Assembly: GCA_910586435.1 (NCBI GenBank)
Contig: CAJUGT010000036.1
Location: 1-31,052, forward strand
Reading direction: 5' to 3'
Origin: an uncultured Acetatifactor sp.
GTDB taxonomy: Bacteria > Bacillota > Clostridia > Lachnospirales > Lachnospiraceae
Length of the DNA: 31,052 nucleotides
This document shows, piece by piece, positions 1 to 7,439 of this stretch. Made by a program: the position numbers and the translations under genes. The notes beneath the pieces are model-generated. The model saw only the letters and a list, made by a program, of their open reading frames with translations, ran no database searches and was not told the origin of the DNA. Each line of letters opens with the position of its first letter. Position 1 is the first letter of the stretch.

Positions 1-125
1 CGTGACAGCACAGGAGGGCGCCCTTAGACCAAAGGCGTTGCCCGAGCCGAACGTACCCCCCATGCCCCGGACGCCGTTTCCTGGAGAAACAAAGCATCTG
101 CAAGCCGCTTGGCACTATCAGGTCT
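1..125. other. GC-rich non-coding block of unknown nature at the left edge
   Basis: This stretch is clearly richer in G and C than the AT-rich promoter that follows. It holds short self-complementary pieces such as GGGCGCCC near 17-24 and GTTTC-CTGGA-GAAAC near 79-93. A 69-codon frame crosses it on the minus strand, but it has no convincing ribosome binding site and no recognisable family, so I do not call it a gene. It may be the edge of an interspersed repeat or of a feature cut by the window boundary. It is not the same sequence as the hairpin repeat found at 1797, 9386 and 21712. Confidence 0.3.
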
Positions 126-174
126 AAACAGTAATCTGAGAACCATCCAAAGAAAAAATTTAGAAACAGCCCAC

Positions 175-203
175 TTGTTATATTGTGCTTTTAATAATAT
201 AAT
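175..203 (+). promoter_or_regulatory. sigma-A-type promoter of the AI-2E-family permease gene
   Basis: TTGTTA at 175-180 and a perfect TATAAT at 198-203 are separated by 17 bases. The start codon at 237 follows about 33 bases later, giving a short leader with the ribosome binding site AAAGGGG. No operator-like repeat is evident. Confidence 0.7.
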
Positions 204-236
204 AATAGTATCAACTATGGTAGAAAGGGGCATTTT

Positions 237-1754
237 ATGAAATCAAAATTTAACAACAAATATGTCCGTTGGGGAGTGACTGCATTCCTTGTAATTGCGG
301 CCGCCATCGCTTTTTACTATTTTATCTTTCACAGTTCCAATATCAAGGCCGGTCTTGGTACCGTTGCCAACATCCTGATGCCGGTGGTTTTTGGTCTTGC
401 TACCGCATACCTTTTGACTCCCATTTTGAACTTTGTGGAGGTCAAGATTTTACTGCCCTTGTGCAGAAAATGTAAACTAAAAGAAACTCCAAAGAGGAAA
501 TCTCTTGTGAGGGGAACTGGCATATTGATAACAGCATTTTTGTTTGTGATGTTAATCTATCTGTTGTTCGCCATGTTAATATCACAAATTGTTCCCAGTA
601 TTCAGGGACTAATAAAAAATTTTGATACTTATGTCAATAATGTAATCAGCTGGATCAACAAAACTTTAGAAGATAATCCGGAATTCAGCAACAATATTGT
701 CAAAAACCTGGATAGATTTTCCAAGCAATTGGAGGGCTGGCTGAATGACATTATTCCTAATACAGCCGCTATTATTCGTACCGTTTCCATCAGTGTAATC
801 AATGTATTGGATGTTTTGTGGAATTTTATCATAGGTTTTATTATTTCCATATATGTGCTGGCAAGCAAAGAGCATTTTGCCGGTCAGGCTAAAAAGATGA
901 CCTATGCTCTGTTTGAAAAACATACAGCCAATATGATTATCCGTAATTTCAGATTTACTCATCAGACATTTATTGGTTTTCTGGGTGGGAAAATCGTAGA
1001 TTCCATCATAATCGGGATATTATGTTTTGTGGGAACGACCATTTTACAGACACCTTATGCCGTACTGGTAAGTGTTATCATCGGAGTCACAAATGTTATT
1101 CCGTTCTTTGGGCCGTATCTGGGAGCAATTCCCACCACCATATTGATATTTGTAGTGGATCCCACACATCCTTTGAACTGTGTTTACTTTGTAATTTTTA
1201 TCCTAATACTGCAACAGTTCGACGGCAATTTCCTGGGGCCAAAGATATTGGGAAGTTCTACAGGTTTAACCGGTTTTTGGGTTATTTTCTCCATTACTTT
1301 TTTTGGTGGATTGTTCGGCATCTTAGGAATGATAGTTGGAGTACCCATATTTGCTGTCATTTACGCTGCGGTAAAGTCCGTGATTAATAATCTGCTTGAG
1401 AAGAAAGAACTGCCTACATGGACAAAGGATTATGAAACCGTAGAATATGTGGATGAGTCAGGGCTTCATCAGACGATACAAGAACCCAAACTGTCAGGCA
1501 AAAAGCAGCATTCGTTTTCTTTTCAGATTTACCGTAAGAAGCCTGGGAATTCCCCAAATTATGAAAACACCAGGCACGAATCCAAGAAGGAAGAAAGCTA
1601 TTCCACAGAGACAGCACCACCAAAAGCAGGGCCGCCCATGGATGATATGCTTTCCAAGGAAGAATCCATGGAAGAAACGCTTTGCAAGGAAGAAAAACTA
1701 TCTGTGAAAGAAACTCCTTCCACGGGAGAAGAACAGGACATGGCTGAAAAGTAA
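237..1754 (+). CDS. AI-2E family transporter (PF01594-type permease)
   Basis: A 505-residue integral membrane protein of the PerM/YdiK/TqsA group, whose members are proposed exporters of small molecules or ions; the substrate here cannot be read from sequence. Hydrophobic segments lie near residues 11-33, 44-65 and 94-120, then a long soluble stretch (120-180), then further helices from 185 to 385. The family-typical motifs TNVIPFFGPYLGAIP (285-299) and FDGNFLGPKILGSSTGL (328-344) are present. The ATG at 237 is preceded by AAAGGGG. Residues 390-505 form a long charged tail beyond the usual family end, finishing in degenerate hexapeptide repeats (471-500). It stands alone behind its own promoter, with dtd 145 bases downstream. 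The family call is firm; the function is open. Confidence 0.9.
   Translation: MKSKFNNKYVRWGVTAFLVIAAAIAFYYFIFHSSNIKAGLGTVANILMPVVFGLATAYLLTPILNFVEVKILLPLCRKCKLKETPKRKSLVRGTGILITAFLFVMLIYLLFAMLISQIVPSIQGLIKNFDTYVNNVISWINKTLEDNPEFSNNIVKNLDRFSKQLEGWLNDIIPNTAAIIRTVSISVINVLDVLWNFIIGFIISIYVLASKEHFAGQAKKMTYALFEKHTANMIIRNFRFTHQTFIGFLGGKIVDSIIIGILCFVGTTILQTPYAVLVSVIIGVTNVIPFFGPYLGAIPTTILIFVVDPTHPLNCVYFVIFILILQQFDGNFLGPKILGSSTGLTGFWVIFSITFFGGLFGILGMIVGVPIFAVIYAAVKSVINNLLEKKELPTWTKDYETVEYVDESGLHQTIQEPKLSGKKQHSFSFQIYRKKPGNSPNYENTRHESKKEESYSTETAPPKAGPPMDDMLSKEESMEETLCKEEKLSVKETPSTGEEQDMAEK
1650..1731 (+). repeat. degenerate 18-bp coding repeat in the permease tail
   Basis: About five units of 15-18 bases encode LSKEE, SMEET, LCKEEK, LSVKET and PSTGEE. 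One unit carries the core TCCATGGAAGAA. The same unit length, phase and CCATGG core recur in the tldE-like gene and in the barnase lipoprotein gene, although those proteins are unrelated. Confidence 0.65.
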
Positions 1755-1796
1755 TTCATCAAAGAGCAGGCTATAGTAGAAGAGTAAGCCCACTAA

Positions 1797-1899
1797 GAAA
1801 ACCCTTCTCAAGTAGGGGCACCAAAGTGCAGAGACCGGAACAAATTCCCGCAAGCGGGACAAATCGCCATAAATGGCGATTGGAATAGGAGAATTTAGA
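1797..1899 (+). repeat. interspersed hairpin element, copy 1 (leader of dtd)
   Basis: This is the sense-strand copy of a roughly 100-bp repeat also found at 9386-9487 (minus) and, shorter, at 21712-21771 (minus). Stems in order are CCCT...AGGG, GCAC-CAAA-GTGC, CCCGC-AA-GCGGG and AATCGCCA-TAAA-TGGCGATT. It ends in GGAATAGGAGAATTTAGA directly against the dtd start codon, so the repeat supplies the ribosome binding site. Against copy 2 only about ten positions differ, and several changes keep or exchange base pairs. Confidence 0.85.
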
Positions 1900-2412
1900 A
1901 TGAGATTTCTTGTGCAAAGAGTGAAGGAAGCAAGTGTAACAGTAGAAGACAAGGTGATGGGAAAAATCGGAAAAGGATTTCTTGTGTTTGTAGGTATCAG
2001 TAATTGGGATTTTGAAAGTACAGACACCCTTATGGAAAAAAAACTTGAAAATGCATATGATATTGCTGACAAAATGGTTCGCAAATTAATTGGGCTGAGA
2101 ATTTTTGAGGACGAAAATGGAAAGACCAACCTTGATATGAAATCTGTTGAAGGACAGCTTCTTATTATTTCACAATTTACATTATATGCGGATTGTCGAA
2201 AGGGAAACAGACCTTCTTTTGTCAATGCCGGAGACCCCGAAATGGCAGAAAAAACATACAACTATATTGTGGAAAAGTGCAGGAAGGAAATGGATGAGAC
2301 TTGCTTAGGAGAAAAAGTACAAGAAGGCGTCTTTGGGGCAGAAATGGAAGTTTCGCTTATAAATGACGGTCCATTTACCATACTGCTTGATTCTTCTGAC
2401 ATTTGCAGATAA
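1900..2412 (+). CDS. dtd: D-aminoacyl-tRNA deacylase (DTD family)
   Basis: A cytosolic proofreading enzyme that removes D-amino acids mischarged on tRNA. The protein opens with MRFLVQRVKEASVTVE, the usual family start, so ATG 1900 is chosen over an in-frame ATG at 1873 that lies inside the upstream repeat; AGGAG at 1887-1891 is eight bases upstream of 1900. The family motifs SQFTLYADCRKGNRPSF (about 106-122) and NDGPFT (Gly-cisPro loop, near the C-terminus) are intact. It is 170 residues against about 145-150 in most bacteria; the extra residues lie near 36-60, before MVRKLIGLRIFEDE. The gene sits between the permease and the flotillin gene and may be read from the permease promoter. Confidence 0.95.
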   Translation: MRFLVQRVKEASVTVEDKVMGKIGKGFLVFVGISNWDFESTDTLMEKKLENAYDIADKMVRKLIGLRIFEDENGKTNLDMKSVEGQLLIISQFTLYADCRKGNRPSFVNAGDPEMAEKTYNYIVEKCRKEMDETCLGEKVQEGVFGAEMEVSLINDGPFTILLDSSDICR

Positions 2413-2440
2413 AAGAAATATTTGCAGATAAGAGAAATCC
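2402..2440 (+). repeat. 19-20 bp tandem duplication across the dtd stop codon
   Basis: TTTGCAGATAAAAGAAATA (2402-2420) is followed directly by TTTGCAGATAAGAGAAATCC (2421-2440). The first unit holds the last codons and stop of dtd, the second repeats them in the untranslated region. It looks like a small replication-slippage duplication. Confidence 0.7.
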
Positions 2441-2548
2441 AATTTAATATTCGGAAAAAAGCATATGCAATGTTCTATTTTTCTCTGTCATATGATAAAA
2501 TGATTTTGTAACAGTGACACTTACAAAAGGAATAAGGAGGATAAGTAG

Positions 2549-4009
2549 ATGAAGGGCTTGGGAATTGGTATTATTTTATTGATTATTTTTGTATGTCTCC
2601 TGGTAATTTTTCTGACAGGGTATGTGAAAGCGTCCCCTGACACTGCGATTATCATTTCCGGTTTACGGAAAAGGCCAAAAGTTCTGATTGGTAGAGCGGG
2701 GGTGAAGATACCATTTCTTGAAAGAAAAGATGAATTGAATCTTCAATTGATTCCTATTGATGTAAAAACATCAAATGCTGTTCCAACAGCCGACTACATT
2801 AATATTAATGTGGACGCAACTGTAAATGTTAAGATAAGCGACAATGAAGAACGTCTGAAACTTGCGGCTCAAAACTTCCTGAATAAAAAAGCCGAATACA
2901 TTGGAGGTGTGGCAAGAGAAGTTTTGGAGGGCAATGTCCGTGAAATAGTGGGCAAAATGGCTTTGGAAGAAATGGTTTCCGACAGGCAGAAATTTGCGCT
3001 TTTGGTAAAGGAGAACGCTGAGCCGGATTTAGCTGCCATGGGATTGGATATTATTAGTTTTAATGTACAGAACTTTGTGGACGGCAATGGTGTAATAGAA
3101 AACCTTGGTGTGGATAATATTGTAAAAATACAGAAAAACGCTTCCATATCCCGTGCCGAAAGTGAAAAAGAAATTGCCAAAGCACAGGCTAACGCAAAAC
3201 GTGAAGCCAATGATGCTGAAGTAAATGCCGAATCTGAGATAGCCAAGAAACAAAACGAACTGGATATTCAAAGAGCGGAGCTGAAGAGAGAAGCTGATAT
3301 TAAGAGAGCAGAAGCCGATGCCGCATATCGAATCCAGGAAGAAGAACAACGCAAGACAGTGGAAATTACAACCGCCAACGCCAATATCGCAAAACAGGAA
3401 AAAGAAATTCTGCTGAAACAGCGTGAAGCTGAGGTTATGGAACAGGCTTTGGACGCACAGGTAAAGAAAAAAGCGGAAGCAGATAAATTTGCGAAACAAC
3501 AACTTGCGGACGCATTACTTTATGAACGCCAGAGAGAAGCGGAAGCCAGAAAATTTGAGACGGAAAAAGAATCCGAAGCCATGAAAGCACAGGCGGAAGC
3601 AAAACGATACACTATGGAACAGGAGGCAGATGGTATCCGCACAAAAGGCCTTGCAGAAGCAGAAGCAATCCGCGCAAAAGCCGTAGCGGAAGCGGAAGGT
3701 ATCGAGAAAAAAGCGGAAGCCATGGCAAAGATGGGAGAAGCCGCAGTGTTGGAAATGTATTTTAAAGCACTTCCGGAAGTGGTTAAAAATGCCGCGGAGC
3801 CACTTACCAGTGTGGACAAAATAACCATGTATGGCGATGGCAATTCCGCAAAACTTATGAAGGATGTTATGGGAACAATAGTTCAGATTACAGACGGTCT
3901 GAAAGAATCCACAGGTGTTGATTTGCAAGCCGTCCTGTCAGGCTTCCTTGCAGGAAAAGTTGCCACCTCCACCAAAAAGATAACAGAGGATGCTACTAAC
4001 AATACATAA
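2549..4009 (+). CDS. flotillin / SPFH domain membrane scaffold protein
   Basis: A 486-residue protein of the FloT/YqiK type, which organises functional membrane microdomains. One N-terminal membrane helix (residues 4-25) is followed by an SPFH/band-7 domain (about 28-195), then a long Glu/Ala/Lys-rich coiled coil (about 195-395) with repeats such as EAEAIRAKAVAEAEGIEKKA, and a C-terminal region with EMYFKALPEVVKNAAEPL typical of flotillins. Length is close to that of B. subtilis FloT. The start ATG has AAGGAGGA about nine bases upstream. It follows dtd after 136 bases; I see no clear promoter there. No NfeD-type partner gene lies beside it, unlike in many Bacilli. Confidence 0.9.
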   Translation: MKGLGIGIILLIIFVCLLVIFLTGYVKASPDTAIIISGLRKRPKVLIGRAGVKIPFLERKDELNLQLIPIDVKTSNAVPTADYININVDATVNVKISDNEERLKLAAQNFLNKKAEYIGGVAREVLEGNVREIVGKMALEEMVSDRQKFALLVKENAEPDLAAMGLDIISFNVQNFVDGNGVIENLGVDNIVKIQKNASISRAESEKEIAKAQANAKREANDAEVNAESEIAKKQNELDIQRAELKREADIKRAEADAAYRIQEEEQRKTVEITTANANIAKQEKEILLKQREAEVMEQALDAQVKKKAEADKFAKQQLADALLYERQREAEARKFETEKESEAMKAQAEAKRYTMEQEADGIRTKGLAEAEAIRAKAVAEAEGIEKKAEAMAKMGEAAVLEMYFKALPEVVKNAAEPLTSVDKITMYGDGNSAKLMKDVMGTIVQITDGLKESTGVDLQAVLSGFLAGKVATSTKKITEDATNNT

Positions 4010-4370
4010 AGATTGTAATTGCCATCCAGATATACACAAGCAATAGTCAAATATTCAAAATATAGTCAAATAATCAAAACCAATATCCCCGGGAGATACT
4101 TAAGCAAGTGGAAAACACAAAAGCCAATTATCCCCGGGGAATGTATAAAAATACAGTGTTTAAAAAGTCCCGCCCACAGGTAGGGATATACTTTAACGAA
4201 TAGTTAGGCGTCTCCAAAACTGCCTCACAACTATACCAACTCCAAGCCTAACTATTCGTTAAAGTATGCTTTTGCGAATAGTTGCATTTTCTCCCCCACC
4301 CACATCTTAGGTTTCCGTTTTTAAGTATCAGTCTTCAAGGTTCAGCAGCACAACCAATTCTTTGCAAGGT
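4010..4370. other. convergent intergenic region with several repeats
   Basis: This 361-base spacer lies between the converging flotillin and NUDIX genes. It holds an imperfect direct repeat around CCAATATCCCCGGGAGA (4080) and CCAATTATCCCCGGGGA (4124), the second with a TCCCCGGGGA palindrome; a 22-bp inverted repeat with a third partial arm (listed separately); and a nine-base direct repeat CAAGGTTCA at 4336 and 4365, the latter crossing the NUDIX stop codon. No open frame, promoter or classical GC-rich terminator with a T tract was found. Confidence 0.6.
4188..4283. repeat. 22-bp perfect inverted repeat with a third competing arm
   Basis: Bases 4188-4209 (starting ATACTTTAACGAATAG) are exactly complementary to 4246-4267 around a 36-base loop. 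A third arm CGAATAGTT at 4275-4283 can pair with AACTATTCG inside the second arm (4250-4258), excluding the longer stem. It lacks the GC-rich stem and T tract of an intrinsic terminator, but on either transcript it would form a stable 3' structure. It could also be a leftover of a mobile element end. Confidence 0.8.
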
Positions 4371-4919
4371 TCAATTCTCGGAAAAGTAAAACGCAGCCAT
4401 TTGTGCCCTGGAGCTGAAAGGTTCTGATTCCAGAAGTTTTTTGACTTCCTCCCTGGAATAGAATTTTGCTTCTATTTGTTCGTTATCTGATGTATGGTCC
4501 TCAAAATTACCTTGCACTTCAACAAAGGCTATGTATGTCGTGGTGTCTGAAAACGCAACTGCCGCAAAGGAGGGAGGAAGAATTTTCTTGATTCTTTTTA
4601 TCTTTAGTCCTGTCTCTTCATACAGCTCTCTGGCAATACAGTTTTCTATGGATTCCCCGGCCTCTATCATTCCTGCGCACAGATTGTATACAAAACGGTT
4701 GACGCCCATTCGGAATTCATGGAGCAGCAGCATTTTATCCTCACAAGTGGCAACAATAGAGACACCGCTTGGTTTGCCTCCAATATCATCAATTCCTGCC
4801 AGTTCTCTTCGACTGACTATTTCATACTTTTTTTCTTTCCCAGCCTTGTTTTGATAGGTAAGCTCATAATTCTTTAAATACTTTCCATCTCTTACTTTTT
4901 GAAAATTTATCAGTTTCAT
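4371..4919 (-). CDS. NUDIX hydrolase, ADP-ribose pyrophosphatase-like
   Basis: A 182-residue hydrolase that probably cleaves a nucleoside diphosphate sugar such as ADP-ribose to AMP and sugar phosphate. The full Nudix box, G-x5-E-x7-R-E-L-x-E-E-x-G-L, is visible at about residues 83-105 (GMIEAGESIENCIARELYEE). The open frame extends 37 codons further upstream into the 3' end of the RNase gene; the start at 4919 is preferred because MKLINFQKVRDGKYLKNYELTY resembles the family N-terminus and GGAGAAG lies upstream. It is the last gene of the leftward operon, 49 bases after the RNase gene. The exact substrate is not certain. Confidence 0.88.
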   Translation of the reverse strand: MKLINFQKVRDGKYLKNYELTYQNKAGKEKKYEIVSRRELAGIDDIGGKPSGVSIVATCEDKMLLLHEFRMGVNRFVYNLCAGMIEAGESIENCIARELYEETGLKIKRIKKILPPSFAAVAFSDTTTYIAFVEVQGNFEDHTSDNEQIEAKFYSREEVKKLLESEPFSSRAQMAAFYFSEN

Positions 4920-4968
4920 TTTCTGCTTTCTTCTCCAATTTCTTTTCTCTGTGTCCCGTTGCTTTATG

Positions 4969-6417
4969 TCATTCTTTTGCCAGAAATTGTTCCCGTAATG
5001 ACTTGTTCCTTTTTTTTCTGGTAATTTCAACCAATCCCAAAGGAGTAATGTCTACAATGGTTGTCTGTACTTTGTCATACTTAACCAATGTCCTAAGATA
5101 GGCAAGAAGCTCCTTTTCATCCGCTGCCGATTCCATACTGATGAAATCTACAATGATAATTCCTGAAAGATTTCGCAGCCGTAATTGAAGGGCAATCTCG
5201 CAGGCAGCTTCCAGGTTAATTTTGTAGTACACCTCTTCAGACCCTTTTTTAACTTCACATTTTCCTGTATTTACATCAATCACTGTCAGGGCTTCCGTTG
5301 TCTCTATGACCAGATTTCCCCCTGATTTTAGCCACACTCTGTTTGCCAGCGCTGTTTCCATTTTTTTCTCAATGGAATAAAGGATGGAAAGCGGCATCTG
5401 ATCATCCTGGTAAAAGCGTATATTTATTTTTTGAAACTTTTCATTCGATGCGCAATATGCTGTTAAATGCTCATAAAATTCTTTATTATCCGTAATGACT
5501 TCACCGTTGTAAGAATTTGGTGCTGGTTTGTCAGACCACAAGCCGGATGTTACAGGAGTTACAGGATATACATTTCCAGAACGGGCTTCATCCATCACAA
5601 ATTGGTTCAACATTTCTTCATATTCCAATGGAGCCTGTTTCAAACAAGAAAAGCAGCTTCTAAACCTGGCAAAATACAGCAAACGAATCAACTCAGCAGA
5701 TAACTCATAAAAATGCCCCAGAAGCTCTTCCCTGGGACTTAGTTCTTCTGTCAATTCTCCAGCCATTGTACGGACAATCATTCCAACGGGCGGAAGCGTA
5801 AAATGCTCCAACGCAGGACCCTTCGATGTCAAATACTGATATTCTGCTTCAGATAATAATTTAGTACAGTCCTGAATCAGATTTCCATTTTCCACAAGAT
5901 GATTCTGAGATAACATCTTCTTCAGCGTACCTTTTCTCTGATTATCCAATTTGGATGAAAAACCCACTTTGGTGGTTCCAAGCATCAGCGCAAAACAATC
6001 ATTGGACAAAGAAATTTCCGCTGATACGCAGGAACGCTTTCCTTTCTGGGCATCACGGATTACCTGGACCAGAAGTTCATCTCCCTCCAGGATTCTTCCG
6101 TCAAATGTCCGATTGACAAGATATGGATTCTCTGCGTTCTTCATGGATAGAAAACAGACTTCCCCATCTGCGATTTCCACAAAGCAGGCATTTAGATTTT
6201 TAACCAGAGATTTCACCTTCCCGATGTAAATAGCGCCTATTTTACTGGAAGATTCCAGAAAAAATGATGCGTCTATCAGACGGCTATTCCTGATGATCAA
6301 TCCGCAGCGTCTGTTCTGATATGTTGTAAATATCAGTTTTGCTCCATGCTCATTCATTAATGCGGATTCCGTATCCGTAAGTGACACAGATGCTTTTGGA
6401 GCAATTTTTCGACTCAT
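4969..6417 (-). CDS. rng: ribonuclease E/G family endoribonuclease
   Basis: A single-strand-specific endoribonuclease acting in rRNA or mRNA processing. Start ATG 6417 has AAGGAGGA nine bases upstream; a longer frame would put that site inside the gene. An N-terminal S1 RNA-binding domain lies at about residues 57-125 (GAIYIGKVKSLVKNLNACF). The metal-binding catalytic aspartates sit in VIDVNTGK (D381) and IIIVDFISM (D424), and NLEAACEIALQLRLRNLSG is the conserved stretch between them. The protein ends at ITRKKRNKSLREQFLAKE, before the Zn-link CPxC of RNase E and G, so the cysteine pair used for dimerisation is absent. It has a 278-base spacer upstream, unusual inside this tight operon. Confidence 0.92.
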   Translation of the reverse strand: MSRKIAPKASVSLTDTESALMNEHGAKLIFTTYQNRRCGLIIRNSRLIDASFFLESSSKIGAIYIGKVKSLVKNLNACFVEIADGEVCFLSMKNAENPYLVNRTFDGRILEGDELLVQVIRDAQKGKRSCVSAEISLSNDCFALMLGTTKVGFSSKLDNQRKGTLKKMLSQNHLVENGNLIQDCTKLLSEAEYQYLTSKGPALEHFTLPPVGMIVRTMAGELTEELSPREELLGHFYELSAELIRLLYFARFRSCFSCLKQAPLEYEEMLNQFVMDEARSGNVYPVTPVTSGLWSDKPAPNSYNGEVITDNKEFYEHLTAYCASNEKFQKINIRFYQDDQMPLSILYSIEKKMETALANRVWLKSGGNLVIETTEALTVIDVNTGKCEVKKGSEEVYYKINLEAACEIALQLRLRNLSGIIIVDFISMESAADEKELLAYLRTLVKYDKVQTTIVDITPLGLVEITRKKRNKSLREQFLAKE

Positions 6418-6695
6418 TTTGCATATTCCTCCTTTTGGCAAATACTGGCTTGCGTTTATGGTGACGCTATGCCCGTACCAACGCTGTTTCCCCTGCGGTC
6501 TTATTTTCTTTCTTTAATATTTTCTTTCATGTGGCCGGCAAATGGAGTTTACAACCATTTCAGTCAATGCGAACCGGTCAATCTTCCTACCCCACCTTGG
6601 CGGGTTGCCCTGCCTCAGCGGGTTGCCTCAGCGGGTTTTACAATACTGACTGTCCGGGTCAACTGTGCAAATCACCCCATATCTGAAAAATGTAT
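6418..6695 (-). other. 278-base spacer / possible leader in front of rng
   Basis: In the sense of the operon this spacer holds a three-unit tandem repeat (6595-6639), a small AATGG...CCATT hairpin near 6541-6560 and a strong ribosome binding site next to rng. No coding frame is convincing and no full sigma-A promoter pair is seen. RNase E mRNA in E. coli is autoregulated through its leader; whether this spacer plays such a role is only inference. Confidence 0.4.
6595..6639. repeat. three tandem CCTnnGCGGGTT units
   Basis: CCTTGGCGGGTTG, CCTCAGCGGGTTG and CCTCAGCGGGTTT follow one another, the first two separated by five bases. On the minus strand they read as AACCCGCTGAGG repeats in the untranslated spacer before rng. 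Confidence 0.7.
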
Positions 6696-7421
6696 CTATA
6701 TTTCCCCAATTTCGTCAAGAGAAATAAATTTTGGCTCCGCTTCAGTACCTATATTGGTATACAAATCCTCTCTGGTAATGAGCAGTGATTGTTCCACAGA
6801 ATTCTCTTCTCTCCTACTTTCGTCAGGAAAATTTTCCCTTTCCAGAAGAGCTTCCATGACATGTAATGGCTTAATATTTCCGCCGCTGGAAGCATTTACA
6901 AGCATATATATACTTTCCATGCTTTCCATGTTTAACTGGTAAATGCCCGGCCTCAGATCCACCTCTTTCAGCCCTTTTTTTGTCTTCTTGGTAAATAATA
7001 TTTGTTCTCTGGCAAGAAACTCCGGCAAAACGGTACTGACGGGCATGGCTGGTTCTCTTCCTTCCCGAAACCGCACCGTGTAAGCAGCTGCTGCCACACT
7101 TGCCATTGCGTTGCCTGCCGTATCCGGCAATACTTTTACCGAAATGACCTCAATGCCATAAACACTTGTCTTATTCAAACGCTCCATAATATCCTGACAG
7201 GACGTTATGGAGTTCACTTCTATATCCATGTATTCGCCATTGCTGGTGAGTCCAACCCCCAATGGCGCTGCAAAAGCCATGATTTGGTGAGGGCTGAAAC
7301 CTTCCGTATACGCCACATCAATTTGTGCTCTGCGTATGGCCTTCTGAAAAAAACGCATTAGATCCAGATGACCAATAAAACGAACCGGACCATACTTTTT
7401 AAATTTAATACGCAGTCTCAT
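6696..7421 (-). CDS. DUF2344 / TIGR03936-type radical SAM-associated protein
   Basis: A 241-residue protein of the family that nearly always follows a B12-binding radical SAM protein and is sometimes fused to it; its biochemical role is not established. The N-terminus MRLRIKFKKYGPVRFIGHLDLMRFFQKAIRRA and the GFSPHQIMAFAAPLGVGL stretch are diagnostic. The longer frame begins at 7439, overlapping the previous gene region, but AAAGGA nine bases ahead of ATG 7421 supports the shorter start. It lies 18 bases downstream of the radical SAM gene and upstream of rng, the standard order in Clostridia, so cotranslation with the radical SAM partner is likely. Confidence 0.9.
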   Translation of the reverse strand: MRLRIKFKKYGPVRFIGHLDLMRFFQKAIRRAQIDVAYTEGFSPHQIMAFAAPLGVGLTSNGEYMDIEVNSITSCQDIMERLNKTSVYGIEVISVKVLPDTAGNAMASVAAAAYTVRFREGREPAMPVSTVLPEFLAREQILFTKKTKKGLKEVDLRPGIYQLNMESMESIYMLVNASSGGNIKPLHVMEALLERENFPDESRREENSVEQSLLITREDLYTNIGTEAEPKFISLDEIGEI

Positions 7422-7439
7422 CTTTTCAGATCCTTTCAT

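Noticed and set aside
24..233. 69-codon minus-strand frame at the left edge
   Set aside because: No ribosome binding site, no recognisable family, and it overlaps the strong promoter of the permease gene.
3029..3928. Long minus-strand frames opposite the flotillin gene
   Set aside because: They mirror the Glu/Ala/Lys-rich coiled coil, giving Phe/Cys-rich nonsense; no start signals.
4188..4267. Inverted repeat read as an intrinsic terminator
   Set aside because: The stem is AT-rich with a 36-base loop and no T tract; kept as a repeat of unknown role.
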